A stretch of DNA of 64,000 nt from Gammaproteobacteria bacterium (GTDB lineage: Bacteria > Pseudomonadota > Gammaproteobacteria > Xanthomonadales > Rhodanobacteraceae): NCBI GenBank assembly GCA_021324095.1, contig JAJPJT010000092.1, positions 1 to 64,000 of the forward strand, read 5' to 3'. Positions 8,334 through 17,297 of the stretch are shown piece by piece. The position numbers and the translations under genes were made by a program. Every line of letters starts with the position of its first letter. Position 1 is the first letter of the stretch. The notes under the pieces were generated by a model, which was not told the origin of the DNA, made no database searches, and saw only the letters and a list, made by a program, of their open reading frames with translations.

Positions 8334-10487
8334 ATGCACAAGCACCTGCTGACCCCGATCGCACTCGCGGTCGGCGCGGCGCTGGCCGTTTCCGGCTGCA
8401 GCCACAACGCGCAGAACGAAAGCAAAACCACATCGGCACCCGCCGCTTCGAGGACCGCACCTGCTCCCGCGCATACCGCGCCGGCACCGGCACCCGCGTC
8501 GACGGTGGCGATCACTCCGGAACAGCCGATCGCCTTCACGCTGGATGACCAGTACAACCCCTGCAACGATTTCGCCGAGTACGTGAACGCGACATGGAAC
8601 AAGGCCAATCCGATTCCGGCCGACCAGACCAGTTGGGGCGCGTTCGGCATCCTGCACGAAAGAACCATGCAGCAGCAGAAGCAGATCCTCGAAACGGCCT
8701 CGCAGGACGCGAAGGACCACAAGGGCAGCGCACTGGAACAGAAACTCGGGAACCTTTATGACGCCGGCATGGACACGGCGGCGATCGACAAGCTGGGTTA
8801 CGATCCCATCAAGCCGCAGCTTGCCGCCATCGACGCGCTGAAGACCCCGTCGGACATCGAAAACTTCCTCGATACCAGCTTCAACAACGGCGACAGCTAC
8901 GTATTCGATTTCGGCTCGGGCGCCGATTTCAAGGACGCCAGCAAACAGATCGGATACGTGTTCCAGGATGGCATGGGCCTGCCGACCCGCGACTATTACC
9001 TGTCGCCGAAGTACAAGGAACTCCGGGACGCCTACGTCAAGTACATCACGAAATCGCTGGAACTGATCGGGACGCCGGATGCGGAAGCGCAGAAGCAGGC
9101 GGGCCAGGTGCTGGCATTCGAAACCGAACTCGCCAAGGCCTCGCTGTCGCCGACCGAACTGCGCAACCTCGACAATGAATATCACTTCGTCACGGTCGCC
9201 GAAGCGGACAGGATCACGCCGCACTTCAGTTGGGACAAGTTCTTCAAGACCCAGGGCGTGGCCGTCGGCAAAGGATTCTCGCTGTCGCAACCCAAGTTCA
9301 TGGCCGAGTTCGACAAGCTGCTGGCACACGCGCCGGCGTCGCAATGGCAGGCATACCTGAAGTTCCACCTGGTCAGCGATGCATCGCCCGCCTTGAGCCA
9401 GGCGTTCCAGGACAACCATTTCGATTTCTATGACCAGACGCTGCGCGGCCAGCCTCAGCAACAGCCGCGCTGGAAGCGCGTGATTTCAGCGGTCAACCAT
9501 GCGATGGGGATGGGCGTCGGCGAACTTTACGTGGCCAAGTATTTCCCGCCGGAATCCAAGCAGCGCGCCGAACAACTGGTCACCAACGTCCGCGCCGCGC
9601 TCAAGGAGCACATCGAGAACCTCGACTGGATGAGCGAAGCCACCAAGAAGAAGGCGCTCGAGAAATGGGCGCTGTTCCTGCCCAAGATCGGCTATCCCGA
9701 TAAGGGCGAGTGGCGCGACTGGTCCGGCCTGACGATCCAGCCGGGCCAGTGGTACGCGAATCTGGAAGCCGCGTCGAAGTACAACTACCACTACGACATC
9801 GGCAAGATCGGCAAGGCGACGGATCGCAAGGAATGGCAAATGACGCCGCAGACGATCAATGCCTACTACGATCCGACCACCAACACCATCAACTTCCCGG
9901 CCGCGATCCTGCAGCCGCCGTTCTTCTATGCGAAGGGCGACGATGCCGTGAACTACGGTGGCATCGGCTTCGTGATCGGCCACGAGTCCAGCCACGGCTT
10001 CGACGACCAGGGCAGCCAGTTCGATGGGCATGGCAACCGGGTCGACTGGTGGACGCCGCAGGACAAGAAGAAGTTCGACGAACGTACCGCGGCGCTGGTC
10101 AAGCAATATGACAGCTACGCGCCGATCCCCGGCAAGCCGGACCTGCACGTCAATGGCAAGCTGACGCTGGGTGAAGACATCGGTGACCTTGGCGGCCTCA
10201 ACATCGCCTACACCGCCCTGCAGACGGCGTTGAAGCAGAATCCGAAGGAAGCCGACGAGAAGATCGACGGCATGACCGAGGACCAGCGCTTCTTCCTGAG
10301 TTCCGCGCGGGTCTGGGAAGGCGCTACCCGCGAAAAGACCGCGGAGCTGCGCCTGAACGTCGACCCGCACGCGCCGGACAAGATCCGCGCCTTCGCATCG
10401 GCTTCCAACATGCCGCAGTTCGCGCAGGCGTTCCAGTGCAAACCAGGCGAGAAGATGGACCGCGAGAACCCGGTCAAGATCTGGTAA
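8334..10487 (+). CDS. M13 family metallopeptidase, lipoprotein (neprilysin/PepO-like), copy 2
   Basis: A 717-residue paralogue of the preceding gene, alike along its whole length. ATG 8334 begins the same MHKHLLTPIALA signal with lipobox AVSGC (Cys22). The zinc motif HESSH is again at 550-554, and the third ligand is Glu614 in GEDIGDLGG, where copy 1 has GENIADLGG; ExxxD spacing is intact. An upstream in-frame start at 8238 is rejected because it would bury the signal peptide. The C-terminus is CKPGEKM. It is followed by a strong terminator. Expected to hydrolyse peptides in the periplasm; the reason for two copies is unknown. Confidence 0.95.
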   Translation: MHKHLLTPIALAVGAALAVSGCSHNAQNESKTTSAPAASRTAPAPAHTAPAPAPASTVAITPEQPIAFTLDDQYNPCNDFAEYVNATWNKANPIPADQTSWGAFGILHERTMQQQKQILETASQDAKDHKGSALEQKLGNLYDAGMDTAAIDKLGYDPIKPQLAAIDALKTPSDIENFLDTSFNNGDSYVFDFGSGADFKDASKQIGYVFQDGMGLPTRDYYLSPKYKELRDAYVKYITKSLELIGTPDAEAQKQAGQVLAFETELAKASLSPTELRNLDNEYHFVTVAEADRITPHFSWDKFFKTQGVAVGKGFSLSQPKFMAEFDKLLAHAPASQWQAYLKFHLVSDASPALSQAFQDNHFDFYDQTLRGQPQQQPRWKRVISAVNHAMGMGVGELYVAKYFPPESKQRAEQLVTNVRAALKEHIENLDWMSEATKKKALEKWALFLPKIGYPDKGEWRDWSGLTIQPGQWYANLEAASKYNYHYDIGKIGKATDRKEWQMTPQTINAYYDPTTNTINFPAAILQPPFFYAKGDDAVNYGGIGFVIGHESSHGFDDQGSQFDGHGNRVDWWTPQDKKKFDERTAALVKQYDSYAPIPGKPDLHVNGKLTLGEDIGDLGGLNIAYTALQTALKQNPKEADEKIDGMTEDQRFFLSSARVWEGATREKTAELRLNVDPHAPDKIRAFASASNMPQFAQAFQCKPGEKMDRENPVKIW

Positions 10488-10511
10488 CGCTCGTCGCAAG
10501 GCATACCTTTC

Positions 10512-10541
10512 GAAGCGCCGCACATCGTGCGGCGCTTTTTT
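10512..10541 (+). terminator. Rho-independent terminator after M13 copy 2
   Basis: The stem aagcgccgcac / gtgcggcgctt with a 3-nt loop is followed directly by a run of Ts. Confidence 0.9.
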
Positions 10542-10610
10542 GTGCCTGCGGTTGCTTCGCGCGTGCTGGTGAAGCCGGCAATGGTGCAAATCGCGCCGGC
10601 CCTGATGCAA

Positions 10611-10637
10611 TCATTATTGCGAATTATTCTCATTATG
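10611..10637. promoter_or_regulatory. Probable Fur box upstream of TonB receptor
   Basis: An AT-rich island in GC-rich DNA (tcattattgcgaattattct, then cattatg). Read on the minus strand, AATGAGAATAATT resembles the classical Fur operator built from GATAAT units. It lies about 100 nt before the TonB receptor gene, whose family is usually iron-repressed. Confidence 0.7.
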
Positions 10638-10738
10638 TATAGTATTGCCAGCCAGAAGGTGCGCGGCGGGCGTGCCGAAACACATCGTCGTATGCGCCCG
10701 CGAAGGTCCTGCGGATACGACACAGAACAAGCGCACCC

Positions 10739-13087
10739 ATGCACGGCATCAGGCACCGCAAGCACCGCTCCGGCCACGGCGTTTCTTCCCCCATGGCCCT
10801 GACGACGCTGATGACCGGCATAGCCTTGGGATTGCCAACGCTCGCCGCGGAAGCGCCTTCTGCTGCTCGCGCAACGTCCGCCACCACCCCGACCGAACTG
10901 CCGACGATCAATGTCGTCGCAACCCGCAACGCCTACAAGGTCGACGAAGTCAAATCGCCCAAGTTCACCCAGCCGTTGCTGGACACGCCGCAGACGATCA
11001 ACGTCATCGACACGCAGATCATCGAGCAGCAAGGCGCAACGACGTTGACCGAAACGTTGCGCAACAGTCCGGGCGTGGGCACGTTTTACGTCGGCGAAAA
11101 CGGCAGCACCTCCACCGGCGACGCGGTGTACATGCGCGGCTTCGACGCTTCCGGCAGCATCTTCGTGGACGGGGTGCGCGACCTGGGTTCGATCTCGCGC
11201 GACGTGTTCGACACCGAACAGGTGGAGGTCGTGAAGGGGCCCGACGGCACCCTCTTTGGCCGCACCACGCCCACCGGCGCGATCAACATGGTCAGCAAGC
11301 AACCGCTGATGGACAACGCGGCATCGGCGACGCTGGGTTACGGTAGCTGGAACCAGAAGCGCGGCACCGCCGACTGGAACCAGGTGATCGGCCGATCCGC
11401 CGCGTTCCGCCTCAACGTGATGGACCAGAAGAGCGGGATGCCCGGTCGCGATGACGTGAGGAACGACCGCTGGGGCATCGCGCCGTCTCTGGCGTTCGGG
11501 CTGGGCACGCCGACCACGGTGTACGTCGATTACCTGCATGTGACGCAAAACAACGTGCCCGACGGCGGCGTTCCCACGATCGGCTTGCCGGGTTATTCGA
11601 CGCCAGACCTGGCCCGGCCGTTCCTTTCTGGCGCTCAGAGGGTCGATCCCTCCAATTTCTATGGCACCCACGCCGACCATGATCACGTCAAGTCCGATCT
11701 GGCCACGCTGATCGTGCAACACGATTTTTCCGATGCCGCCGCGCTGCACGACACCTTGCGCTGGGGCCGCACCCACGAGGATTACCTGCTGACGTCGTTC
11801 ATGGGCAGTGCGGCGAATCTGCTGACGCCCGATCCGCTCGATCCTTCCACGTGGACGATCGTCCGCAGCAATCCGACCTTCAAGGACCAGACGAACCGCA
11901 TCCTCACAAGCCAGAGCAATTTCACGGCCAGTTTCGTCACCGGTGGCATCCGGCATGACCTGAGCGCCGGCGTGGAGTTGACCCGCGAGGAAATCGGCAC
12001 CGGCGGACTGGCCGCGCTCGATGGCAGCGCGTGGACCCCCGCCAACCTGTACGCTCCCGACCCTGCTACCGCCGCCGGCCTGATCATCGGCGACGACGGC
12101 ACGTGGAGCCGCGGGCGCACCGACACCGCAGGCGCATACGTGTTCGACACGATGGAGTTCAGCGAACGCTGGTTGCTCTCGGCCGGCGGTCGCATCGACC
12201 ACTACACCACCGAATTCGACAGCGTGGTCGCGTGTGGCAGCAGGAACAATCCCCCTTGCGGCAACCTGCCGGCCGGCGCGCCTGTGCCAGGCCTGGACCT
12301 GGACAAGAGCGGTAATCTTGCCAGCTACAAGCTGGGGCTGGTTTACAAACCTGCCGCCAACGGCAGCGTGTACGTCGACATCGCGACGGCCAGCGAACCA
12401 CCCGGCGGCAACAGTCTCGCGTTCAGCCCGGCGGCAAGCAATGCGGACAACCCGATTTTCGATCCCGAGAAGGCGCGCACGATCGAAGTCGGCACCAAGT
12501 GGAACGTACTGCACGACAAACTGCGCCTGACGGCCGCGTTGTACCGAACCATCGTGAGCAACCTCGTGGTGCAGGATCCGGTGGACCTGCAGTACTACCA
12601 GATCGGCCGCGAACGCGTGCAGGGCATCGAGCTCGGTGCTGTCGGCCAGATCACACCGCATTGGGCGGTCAGCGCCGGCTACACCGTGTCAAACGCCCGC
12701 GCGGGGAACGATATCGTCAGCAGCGCCACCACGACCTCCGCGCCCGCCGCGGACGGCTCCGGCACGCTGGCGTACACGCCCAGGAGCGCGTTCACCGCCT
12801 GGTCGACGTGGAAGCTGCCGCGCCAATTCGCGCTCGGCGCCGGCGCCCGTTACTCCGGCGAAATGCAACGCGGACACGACGGTGCCATCGGCACGCCGGC
12901 CTCCACCGACGCTTACTGGGTGTTCGACGCGATGGCGAGTTACGCAGTCACGCGGCACGCCACGCTGCAATTGAACGTATACAACCTGTTCGACAAGCAA
13001 TACGTGGCTGCGATCAACAAGAGCGGGTATCGCTACACGCCAGGTACGCCGCGTTCGGCGTTGCTCACGTTGAAGATCCGATACTGA
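10739..13087 (+). CDS. TonB-dependent siderophore receptor (Fiu/PiuA-like)
   Basis: A 782-residue outer-membrane receptor. The N-terminus carries basic residues and a hydrophobic stretch ending LPTLAAEA, a plausible signal peptide. A TonB-box-like segment (TINVVA) and the plug domain follow (PQTINVIDTQIIEQQG, MRGFDASGSIFVDGVRD, VEVVKGPDGTLFGRTTPTGAIN), then a long beta barrel ending in the aromatic YTPGTPRSALLTLKIRY expected for barrel assembly. It imports ferric siderophores using TonB energy. A Fur-like site lies upstream and a PiuC-type gene downstream, as in known piuA/fiu loci; iron repression is therefore likely. The start is the most upstream sensible ATG; GTG/ATG alternatives near residues 15-20 are possible. 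Confidence 0.92.
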   Translation: MHGIRHRKHRSGHGVSSPMALTTLMTGIALGLPTLAAEAPSAARATSATTPTELPTINVVATRNAYKVDEVKSPKFTQPLLDTPQTINVIDTQIIEQQGATTLTETLRNSPGVGTFYVGENGSTSTGDAVYMRGFDASGSIFVDGVRDLGSISRDVFDTEQVEVVKGPDGTLFGRTTPTGAINMVSKQPLMDNAASATLGYGSWNQKRGTADWNQVIGRSAAFRLNVMDQKSGMPGRDDVRNDRWGIAPSLAFGLGTPTTVYVDYLHVTQNNVPDGGVPTIGLPGYSTPDLARPFLSGAQRVDPSNFYGTHADHDHVKSDLATLIVQHDFSDAAALHDTLRWGRTHEDYLLTSFMGSAANLLTPDPLDPSTWTIVRSNPTFKDQTNRILTSQSNFTASFVTGGIRHDLSAGVELTREEIGTGGLAALDGSAWTPANLYAPDPATAAGLIIGDDGTWSRGRTDTAGAYVFDTMEFSERWLLSAGGRIDHYTTEFDSVVACGSRNNPPCGNLPAGAPVPGLDLDKSGNLASYKLGLVYKPAANGSVYVDIATASEPPGGNSLAFSPAASNADNPIFDPEKARTIEVGTKWNVLHDKLRLTAALYRTIVSNLVVQDPVDLQYYQIGRERVQGIELGAVGQITPHWAVSAGYTVSNARAGNDIVSSATTTSAPAADGSGTLAYTPRSAFTAWSTWKLPRQFALGAGARYSGEMQRGHDGAIGTPASTDAYWVFDAMASYAVTRHATLQLNVYNLFDKQYVAAINKSGYRYTPGTPRSALLTLKIRY

Positions 13088-13136
13088 AAAATTTCCCGGA
13101 GATTCGAGGGAGGATGTCCAGCAACAGCATCTCATC

Positions 13137-13199
13137 CACCACAACCCTCGCCGAACCGTTAATACGGCAACGATTCGGCCGCCCCTTGACTCAAGGCGC
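13137..13199 (-). repeat. Composite two-hairpin repeat, copy a
   Basis: In minus-strand order: a palindrome around CCTTGAGTCAAGG (13180-13199), a second hairpin built on CCGAA/TTCGG with an inner CGTT/AACG stem (13151-13178), and the tail GAGGGTTGTGGTGG (13137-13150). It lies between the TonB receptor and piuC-like genes. Confidence 0.7.
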
Positions 13200-13224
13200 A
13201 GACGAAACGAAGGCTACCGACCTC

Positions 13225-13902
13225 ATGTTGCTGCACATCGAAAAGGTGCTGGACGGCGCAACCGTCGCACACATGCGTACGCGCCTCGACGGCGCCGAAT
13301 GGACCGACGGACGCGAAACCGTGGGTCCACTAGGTGCGCAGGTCAAGCGCAACCAACAGCTTCCGGAAGCTTCGCCGGTGCGGGACGAACTCGGACGCGA
13401 GGTGCTGGCTGCGTGCGCGCGCCATCCCGTGTTCCATGCGGCGACATTACCCGTGAAGATTCTGCCGCCACGATTCAACCGTTACGCGGACGACGGCCAT
13501 TATGGCAGCCACGTCGACGGCGCTGTGATGGCGCTGGCCGACGGCAACCAGTTGCGCAGCGACATCGCGTGCACGCTGTTTCTTGCGGAGCCCGACGGCT
13601 ACGACGGCGGCGAGTTGGTCATCGAGGACACTTACGGCGAGCACGAAGTGAAACTTCCTGCGGGGGATGCCATCGTGTATCCGGCATCGAGCCTGCACCG
13701 CATCGAACCCGTGACGCGCGGCGCACGCGTCGCTGCATTCTTCTGGATCCAGAGCCTCGTCCGCGGCCAGGCACAGCGCCGCACGCTGTTCCAGCTCGAT
13801 ACCGCCATCCGTCAGCTCGCCGTGGGCGGCGCGGACGCTTCAGCGGTCAAGCAGCTCACAGGCGTTTACCACAACCTGCTGAGAGAGTGGGCTGACACTT
13901 GA
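13225..13902 (+). CDS. PKHD-type Fe(II)/2-oxoglutarate dioxygenase (PiuC/YbiX family)
   Basis: A 225-residue hydroxylase. ATG 13225 starts MLLHIEKVL, the family's usual beginning; the frame is open further upstream, but that part overlaps the TonB gene and the repeat at 13137-13199. The iron triad is visible as His96-x-Asp98 in SHVDGA and His158 in SLHRIEP, followed by an Arg in GARVAAFFW that binds 2-oxoglutarate. PiuC proteins are found beside siderophore receptors and are linked to iron uptake, though the substrate is not settled. Here the gene directly follows such a receptor, separated by a composite repeat that could lower its expression relative to the receptor. Confidence 0.9.
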   Translation: MLLHIEKVLDGATVAHMRTRLDGAEWTDGRETVGPLGAQVKRNQQLPEASPVRDELGREVLAACARHPVFHAATLPVKILPPRFNRYADDGHYGSHVDGAVMALADGNQLRSDIACTLFLAEPDGYDGGELVIEDTYGEHEVKLPAGDAIVYPASSLHRIEPVTRGARVAAFFWIQSLVRGQAQRRTLFQLDTAIRQLAVGGADASAVKQLTGVYHNLLREWADT

Positions 13903-14266
13903 TTCGTATGCCAAGCCAATCTCATACTGAGCCTCGACGTCCCTGTCGTCATTCCGCGCGCAGTCCTTGCGCGCGGGTTACTTTCGTTACGCCTCACCAA
14001 AACCATTGCTCCGGGCATGGCGGTTTCGCCGACGTCGTGTCGGCGAAACTGTCCTTGGTGCTCGCCGAACGGCAGCCGCGCCGAACATGCGGCGCTTGCT
14101 CTGCCGTTCGGCTGCGCGCCGCGGCGCCATGCAACGGTGCGTTGGTTGCCCGTTGACCGGCCATCCATGGCCTCGACCAAAGCTGCGCCGACATTCTGCT
14201 CGTTATGCCACGCACGGATGCGACCGCCGCGCGATAATACGCGGCTTTCCTGACCAGCAAGCCGCA
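13903..14266. other. 364-nt intergenic region with perfect palindromes
   Basis: Two perfect stems are seen: gtttcgccgac/gtcggcgaaac (14023-14033 and 14039-14049) and gccgaacggcag/ctgccgttcggc (14064-14075 and 14101-14112). A further cgcgcgcag/ttgcgcgcg pair lies near 13958. The frame of rapA is open upstream through this stretch, but the translation is Arg-rich and unlike the family, so it is treated as non-coding. Confidence 0.6.
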
Positions 14267-17098
14267 ATGGACTACATCCCGGGCCAGCGCTGGATTTCCG
14301 AAGCGGAGCCCGAACTCGGCCTCGGCACCGTGCTGCGCTGTGACGATCGGGCCATCCAGGTGCTGTTCGCGAAATCCGGCGTCGTGCGCAACTACGCGGT
14401 ACAGGGCGCGCCGCTGGCGCGCGCGAGCTTCCGCGTCGGCCAGCGCATCGCCGGACGCGGGGTTTCCTTCGTGGTTGAGCGCATCGATCTGCGCGACGGC
14501 CTGCTGGTGTATTCGGGTGAAAAGCGCGAACTCGCCGAAGGCCAGCTCGACGACGAGCAGTCGCTTTCGCAGGCCGACGCACGCCTGATCTCGGCGCGCG
14601 TCGACAAGCCGCACCAGTACGAGTTGCGCAGGCAGGCGCTGCTTGCACGCGCGGCGGCGCGGCGCTCCCACGCGTGGGGAATCCTGTCGGCGCGTGTCGC
14701 CCTGCTGCCGCACCAGCTTGGTGTGATCGCCGCGTGCATGGAACGCGAGCATCCGCGCGCGCTGCTCGCCGATGAGGCCGGGCTCGGCAAAACCATCGAG
14801 GCCGGCATGCTGATTGCGCGCATGCTCGCGATGGGTCGCGCCGCGCGCGTGCTGATCGTCCTGCCCGACGCGCTGGTGGTGCAGTGGTTCGTGGAAATGC
14901 GCCGCCGCTTCCAGCTCGCTTTCGCGATCCTCGACGAGGAGCGTTGCACTGCGATCGCCGCCGGCGACCCCGGGGCCAATCCGTTCGAGGACGAACAGCT
15001 CGCGATCGCCTCGCTTGCATGGCTGTCGCACGAACCGCAGCGGCACGCGCAGGCGCTGGCGGCGGGCTGGGACATGCTGGTCGTGGACGAGGCGCATCAT
15101 CTCGAATGGACGCCCGAAGCTGCCAGCCCGGAATACACCGCCGTCGAGGCACTGGCCCGTGCCGTACCGAGCGTCGTGCTGCTGACCGCCACCCCGGAAC
15201 AGCTCGGCAAACGTGCGCATTTCGCGCGCCTGCGCCTGCTCGATCCGGCGCGTTTCGATGATCTCGACCGCTATCTTGCCGAAGCCGGGAGTTATGCTGA
15301 GCTGTCGCCCATCGCCGAGCGCATCGCGGACGGGGCACATCTCATCGACGAAGAACGTGCAGGGCTGTGCGCGCGCTTCCCGCACGATCCGGGGCTGCAT
15401 GCGCTCGTACTTGGCTATCCGGGCAGCGCCGCGGCCCTGCTGTCGGCGCTGATCGACCGCCATGGCACCGGCCGGGTGATGTATCGCAACCGCCGGGAAA
15501 GCGTCGGCGGCTTCGCGGGCCGCCAGCTCGACCACGAACCCGCGGCGGCGCCGTTGGCATCCTCGAGCCAGCAAGCATTGCTCGCCGAGTTCGAGGACGA
15601 CATCCGCGGCGGCACGGTTGCACAACGCGCGCTCGACTTCACGGACGATCCGCGCATGGCGTGGCTGGTGCGATTGCTCGACGCACATCGCGACGACAAG
15701 TTCCTGTTGATCGCCACGACGCGCGCCAAGGTCGAGGCGATCGATGCGGCACTGCGCACGCGCAGCGGCGCAACGATCGCCTGCTTTCATGAAGGGATGA
15801 CGCTGCTGCAACGCGACCGCGCAGCCGCATGGTTTGCACAACCCGAGGGCGCCCGCCTGCTGCTGTGCTCCGAGATCGGCTCCGAGGGCCGCAACTTCCA
15901 GTTCGCGCATCGCCTGGCTCTTTGGGACCTGCCGATCGATCCGGATCTGGTCGAGCAGCGCATTGGCCGGCTCGACCGCATCGGGCAACGCAACCCGGTC
16001 ACGCTGTACGTTCCACTGCTGCCGGGTACCGCGCAGGAGGCGGTGCTGCGCTGGCATGCCGAGGGTACGCGTGTCTTGCGCGAGTGCCCTGCGGACGGAC
16101 GGGAACTGCTGCGCCGATTTGGCGAGGACATCATTCGTGTTGCGCGGACCCACGCCGAGGCCGGAGAACCAGAAGATCCGGAACTGGACGACCTCGTTGC
16201 GGCTACCGCCAAGGCCCACGCGGAACTCTCCGATGCCATCGGTGCTGGACGCGACCGTCTGCTGGAACTTGCCGCGCGGAACGCGGGAGGCGAGTCATTG
16301 TTCGCGGCGATGGCCGCGGCCGATGCCGACACGGGAACCCACGCGTTGATTCAGCAAGCTTTCGAACCGTTCGGCGTCCACATCGAGGACCTGGACGACG
16401 GCAGCATCCTGCTGGATTCGGAATTCCTGTCCACCGACGCCCTGCCCGGATTTGCCGACGGCCCTCGCCGCGCGACTTTCGAGCGCCCGTTGGCGCTCGC
16501 GCGCGAGGAACTTGATCTGCTGCGGATGGATCATCCGCTGGTCGCCGGCGCGTTCGACTTGCTGCTGTCCGGCGAGTTCGGCAATGCCGCGTTTCTGGTC
16601 GATCCGGCGTTGCCGCCGCGCAGTGTGCTGCTGGAGGCTCTTTACGTCATCGAGTGTGTCGCTGACGTGCGGCTGGATGCGCCGCGCTTCCTGCCGCCGA
16701 CGCCGCTCACCGTGTGCGTGGATTCGCGGCTGGTGCAACGCGATTACACCCCTTCGCCTGCATCGCTCGCGCGCGCGCGCGAACGTGCGCCCGATCTTGC
16801 ACGCTATCGCCGCTACATCGCGCAACTCGTGCCGCCGATGCTCGAGAGTGCCGACACGCTGGCTGCCGACCGCATCCGCGACATCACCGGCGCCGCCATG
16901 GCAAATGCACGCAGGATGCTTGACGCACGCATCGAACGCCTGCGCGCACTGGCCGCGACCCATGCATCTGTGCCACCGGACGAGATTGCCGCGGCGGAGT
17001 CGGCTCGCGAAAGAACTCTGGCCTCACTGGCGAACGCGCGCCCGCGCCTGGACGCGGTGCGCATGGCGGTGAGCCCAGACTTCCTGTCGCTGCGTTGA
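14267..17098 (+). CDS. rapA: RNA polymerase-associated SNF2-type ATPase RapA
   Basis: A 943-residue protein close to RapA length (968 in E. coli). ATG 14267 begins MDYIPGQRWISEAEPELGLG, the RapA N-terminal Tudor-like domain (about 1-110). The SNF2 ATPase core follows: Walker A DEAGLGKTIEAG from residue 169, DEAHH from 274, LLTATP, and the C-lobe block IGSEGRNFQF...IGRLDRIGQRN. RapA binds RNA polymerase and uses ATP to recycle stalled or post-termination complexes. Earlier in-frame starts (13967 on) give a low-complexity Arg-rich extension and are rejected. It stands alone, convergent with secF. Confidence 0.93.
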   Translation: MDYIPGQRWISEAEPELGLGTVLRCDDRAIQVLFAKSGVVRNYAVQGAPLARASFRVGQRIAGRGVSFVVERIDLRDGLLVYSGEKRELAEGQLDDEQSLSQADARLISARVDKPHQYELRRQALLARAAARRSHAWGILSARVALLPHQLGVIAACMEREHPRALLADEAGLGKTIEAGMLIARMLAMGRAARVLIVLPDALVVQWFVEMRRRFQLAFAILDEERCTAIAAGDPGANPFEDEQLAIASLAWLSHEPQRHAQALAAGWDMLVVDEAHHLEWTPEAASPEYTAVEALARAVPSVVLLTATPEQLGKRAHFARLRLLDPARFDDLDRYLAEAGSYAELSPIAERIADGAHLIDEERAGLCARFPHDPGLHALVLGYPGSAAALLSALIDRHGTGRVMYRNRRESVGGFAGRQLDHEPAAAPLASSSQQALLAEFEDDIRGGTVAQRALDFTDDPRMAWLVRLLDAHRDDKFLLIATTRAKVEAIDAALRTRSGATIACFHEGMTLLQRDRAAAWFAQPEGARLLLCSEIGSEGRNFQFAHRLALWDLPIDPDLVEQRIGRLDRIGQRNPVTLYVPLLPGTAQEAVLRWHAEGTRVLRECPADGRELLRRFGEDIIRVARTHAEAGEPEDPELDDLVAATAKAHAELSDAIGAGRDRLLELAARNAGGESLFAAMAAADADTGTHALIQQAFEPFGVHIEDLDDGSILLDSEFLSTDALPGFADGPRRATFERPLALAREELDLLRMDHPLVAGAFDLLLSGEFGNAAFLVDPALPPRSVLLEALYVIECVADVRLDAPRFLPPTPLTVCVDSRLVQRDYTPSPASLARARERAPDLARYRRYIAQLVPPMLESADTLAADRIRDITGAAMANARRMLDARIERLRALAATHASVPPDEIAAAESARERTLASLANARPRLDAVRMAVSPDFLSLR

Positions 17099-17297
17099 AA
17101 ATGGCTCGATCGAAGCAGCTGTTGCGAAAAGTCAGGGCGAGGACGGGCGCTTACGCGATGCCGGTGGCATCGCGTGCCCGGCCGAGCGACCGGCCAAGGG
17201 TGGCCGGGCCGGTGCCCGGCGCCATGGATGGCTGCTTGCTGAAACGTGTGGCCGTCAGCATCCCGAATGCTGCGGCGATCAGGGATGATCGCACAAA

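Noticed and set aside
10208-12661. 817-codon open frame on the minus strand opposite the TonB receptor
   Set aside because: Antisense shadow; no motif, no signal, and it runs across the terminator and Fur-box region between two genes.
12499-13224. N-terminal extension of the PiuC-like gene by 242 codons
   Set aside because: It overlaps the TonB receptor in another frame and the composite repeat; homologues start at ATG 13225.
13967-14266. 100-codon upstream extension of rapA
   Set aside because: Arg-rich translation of palindromic intergenic DNA; RapA begins MDYIPGQRW.
13994-16219. 741-codon open frame on the minus strand opposite rapA
   Set aside because: Antisense shadow of a gene with clear SNF2 motifs on the plus strand.
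17099-17297. Possible small gene between rapA and secF
   Set aside because: Plus-strand frame 17095-17637 is mostly antisense to secF. The segment resembles repeat debris seen near 44495-44540 (gaagcagct...ttgaaagt).
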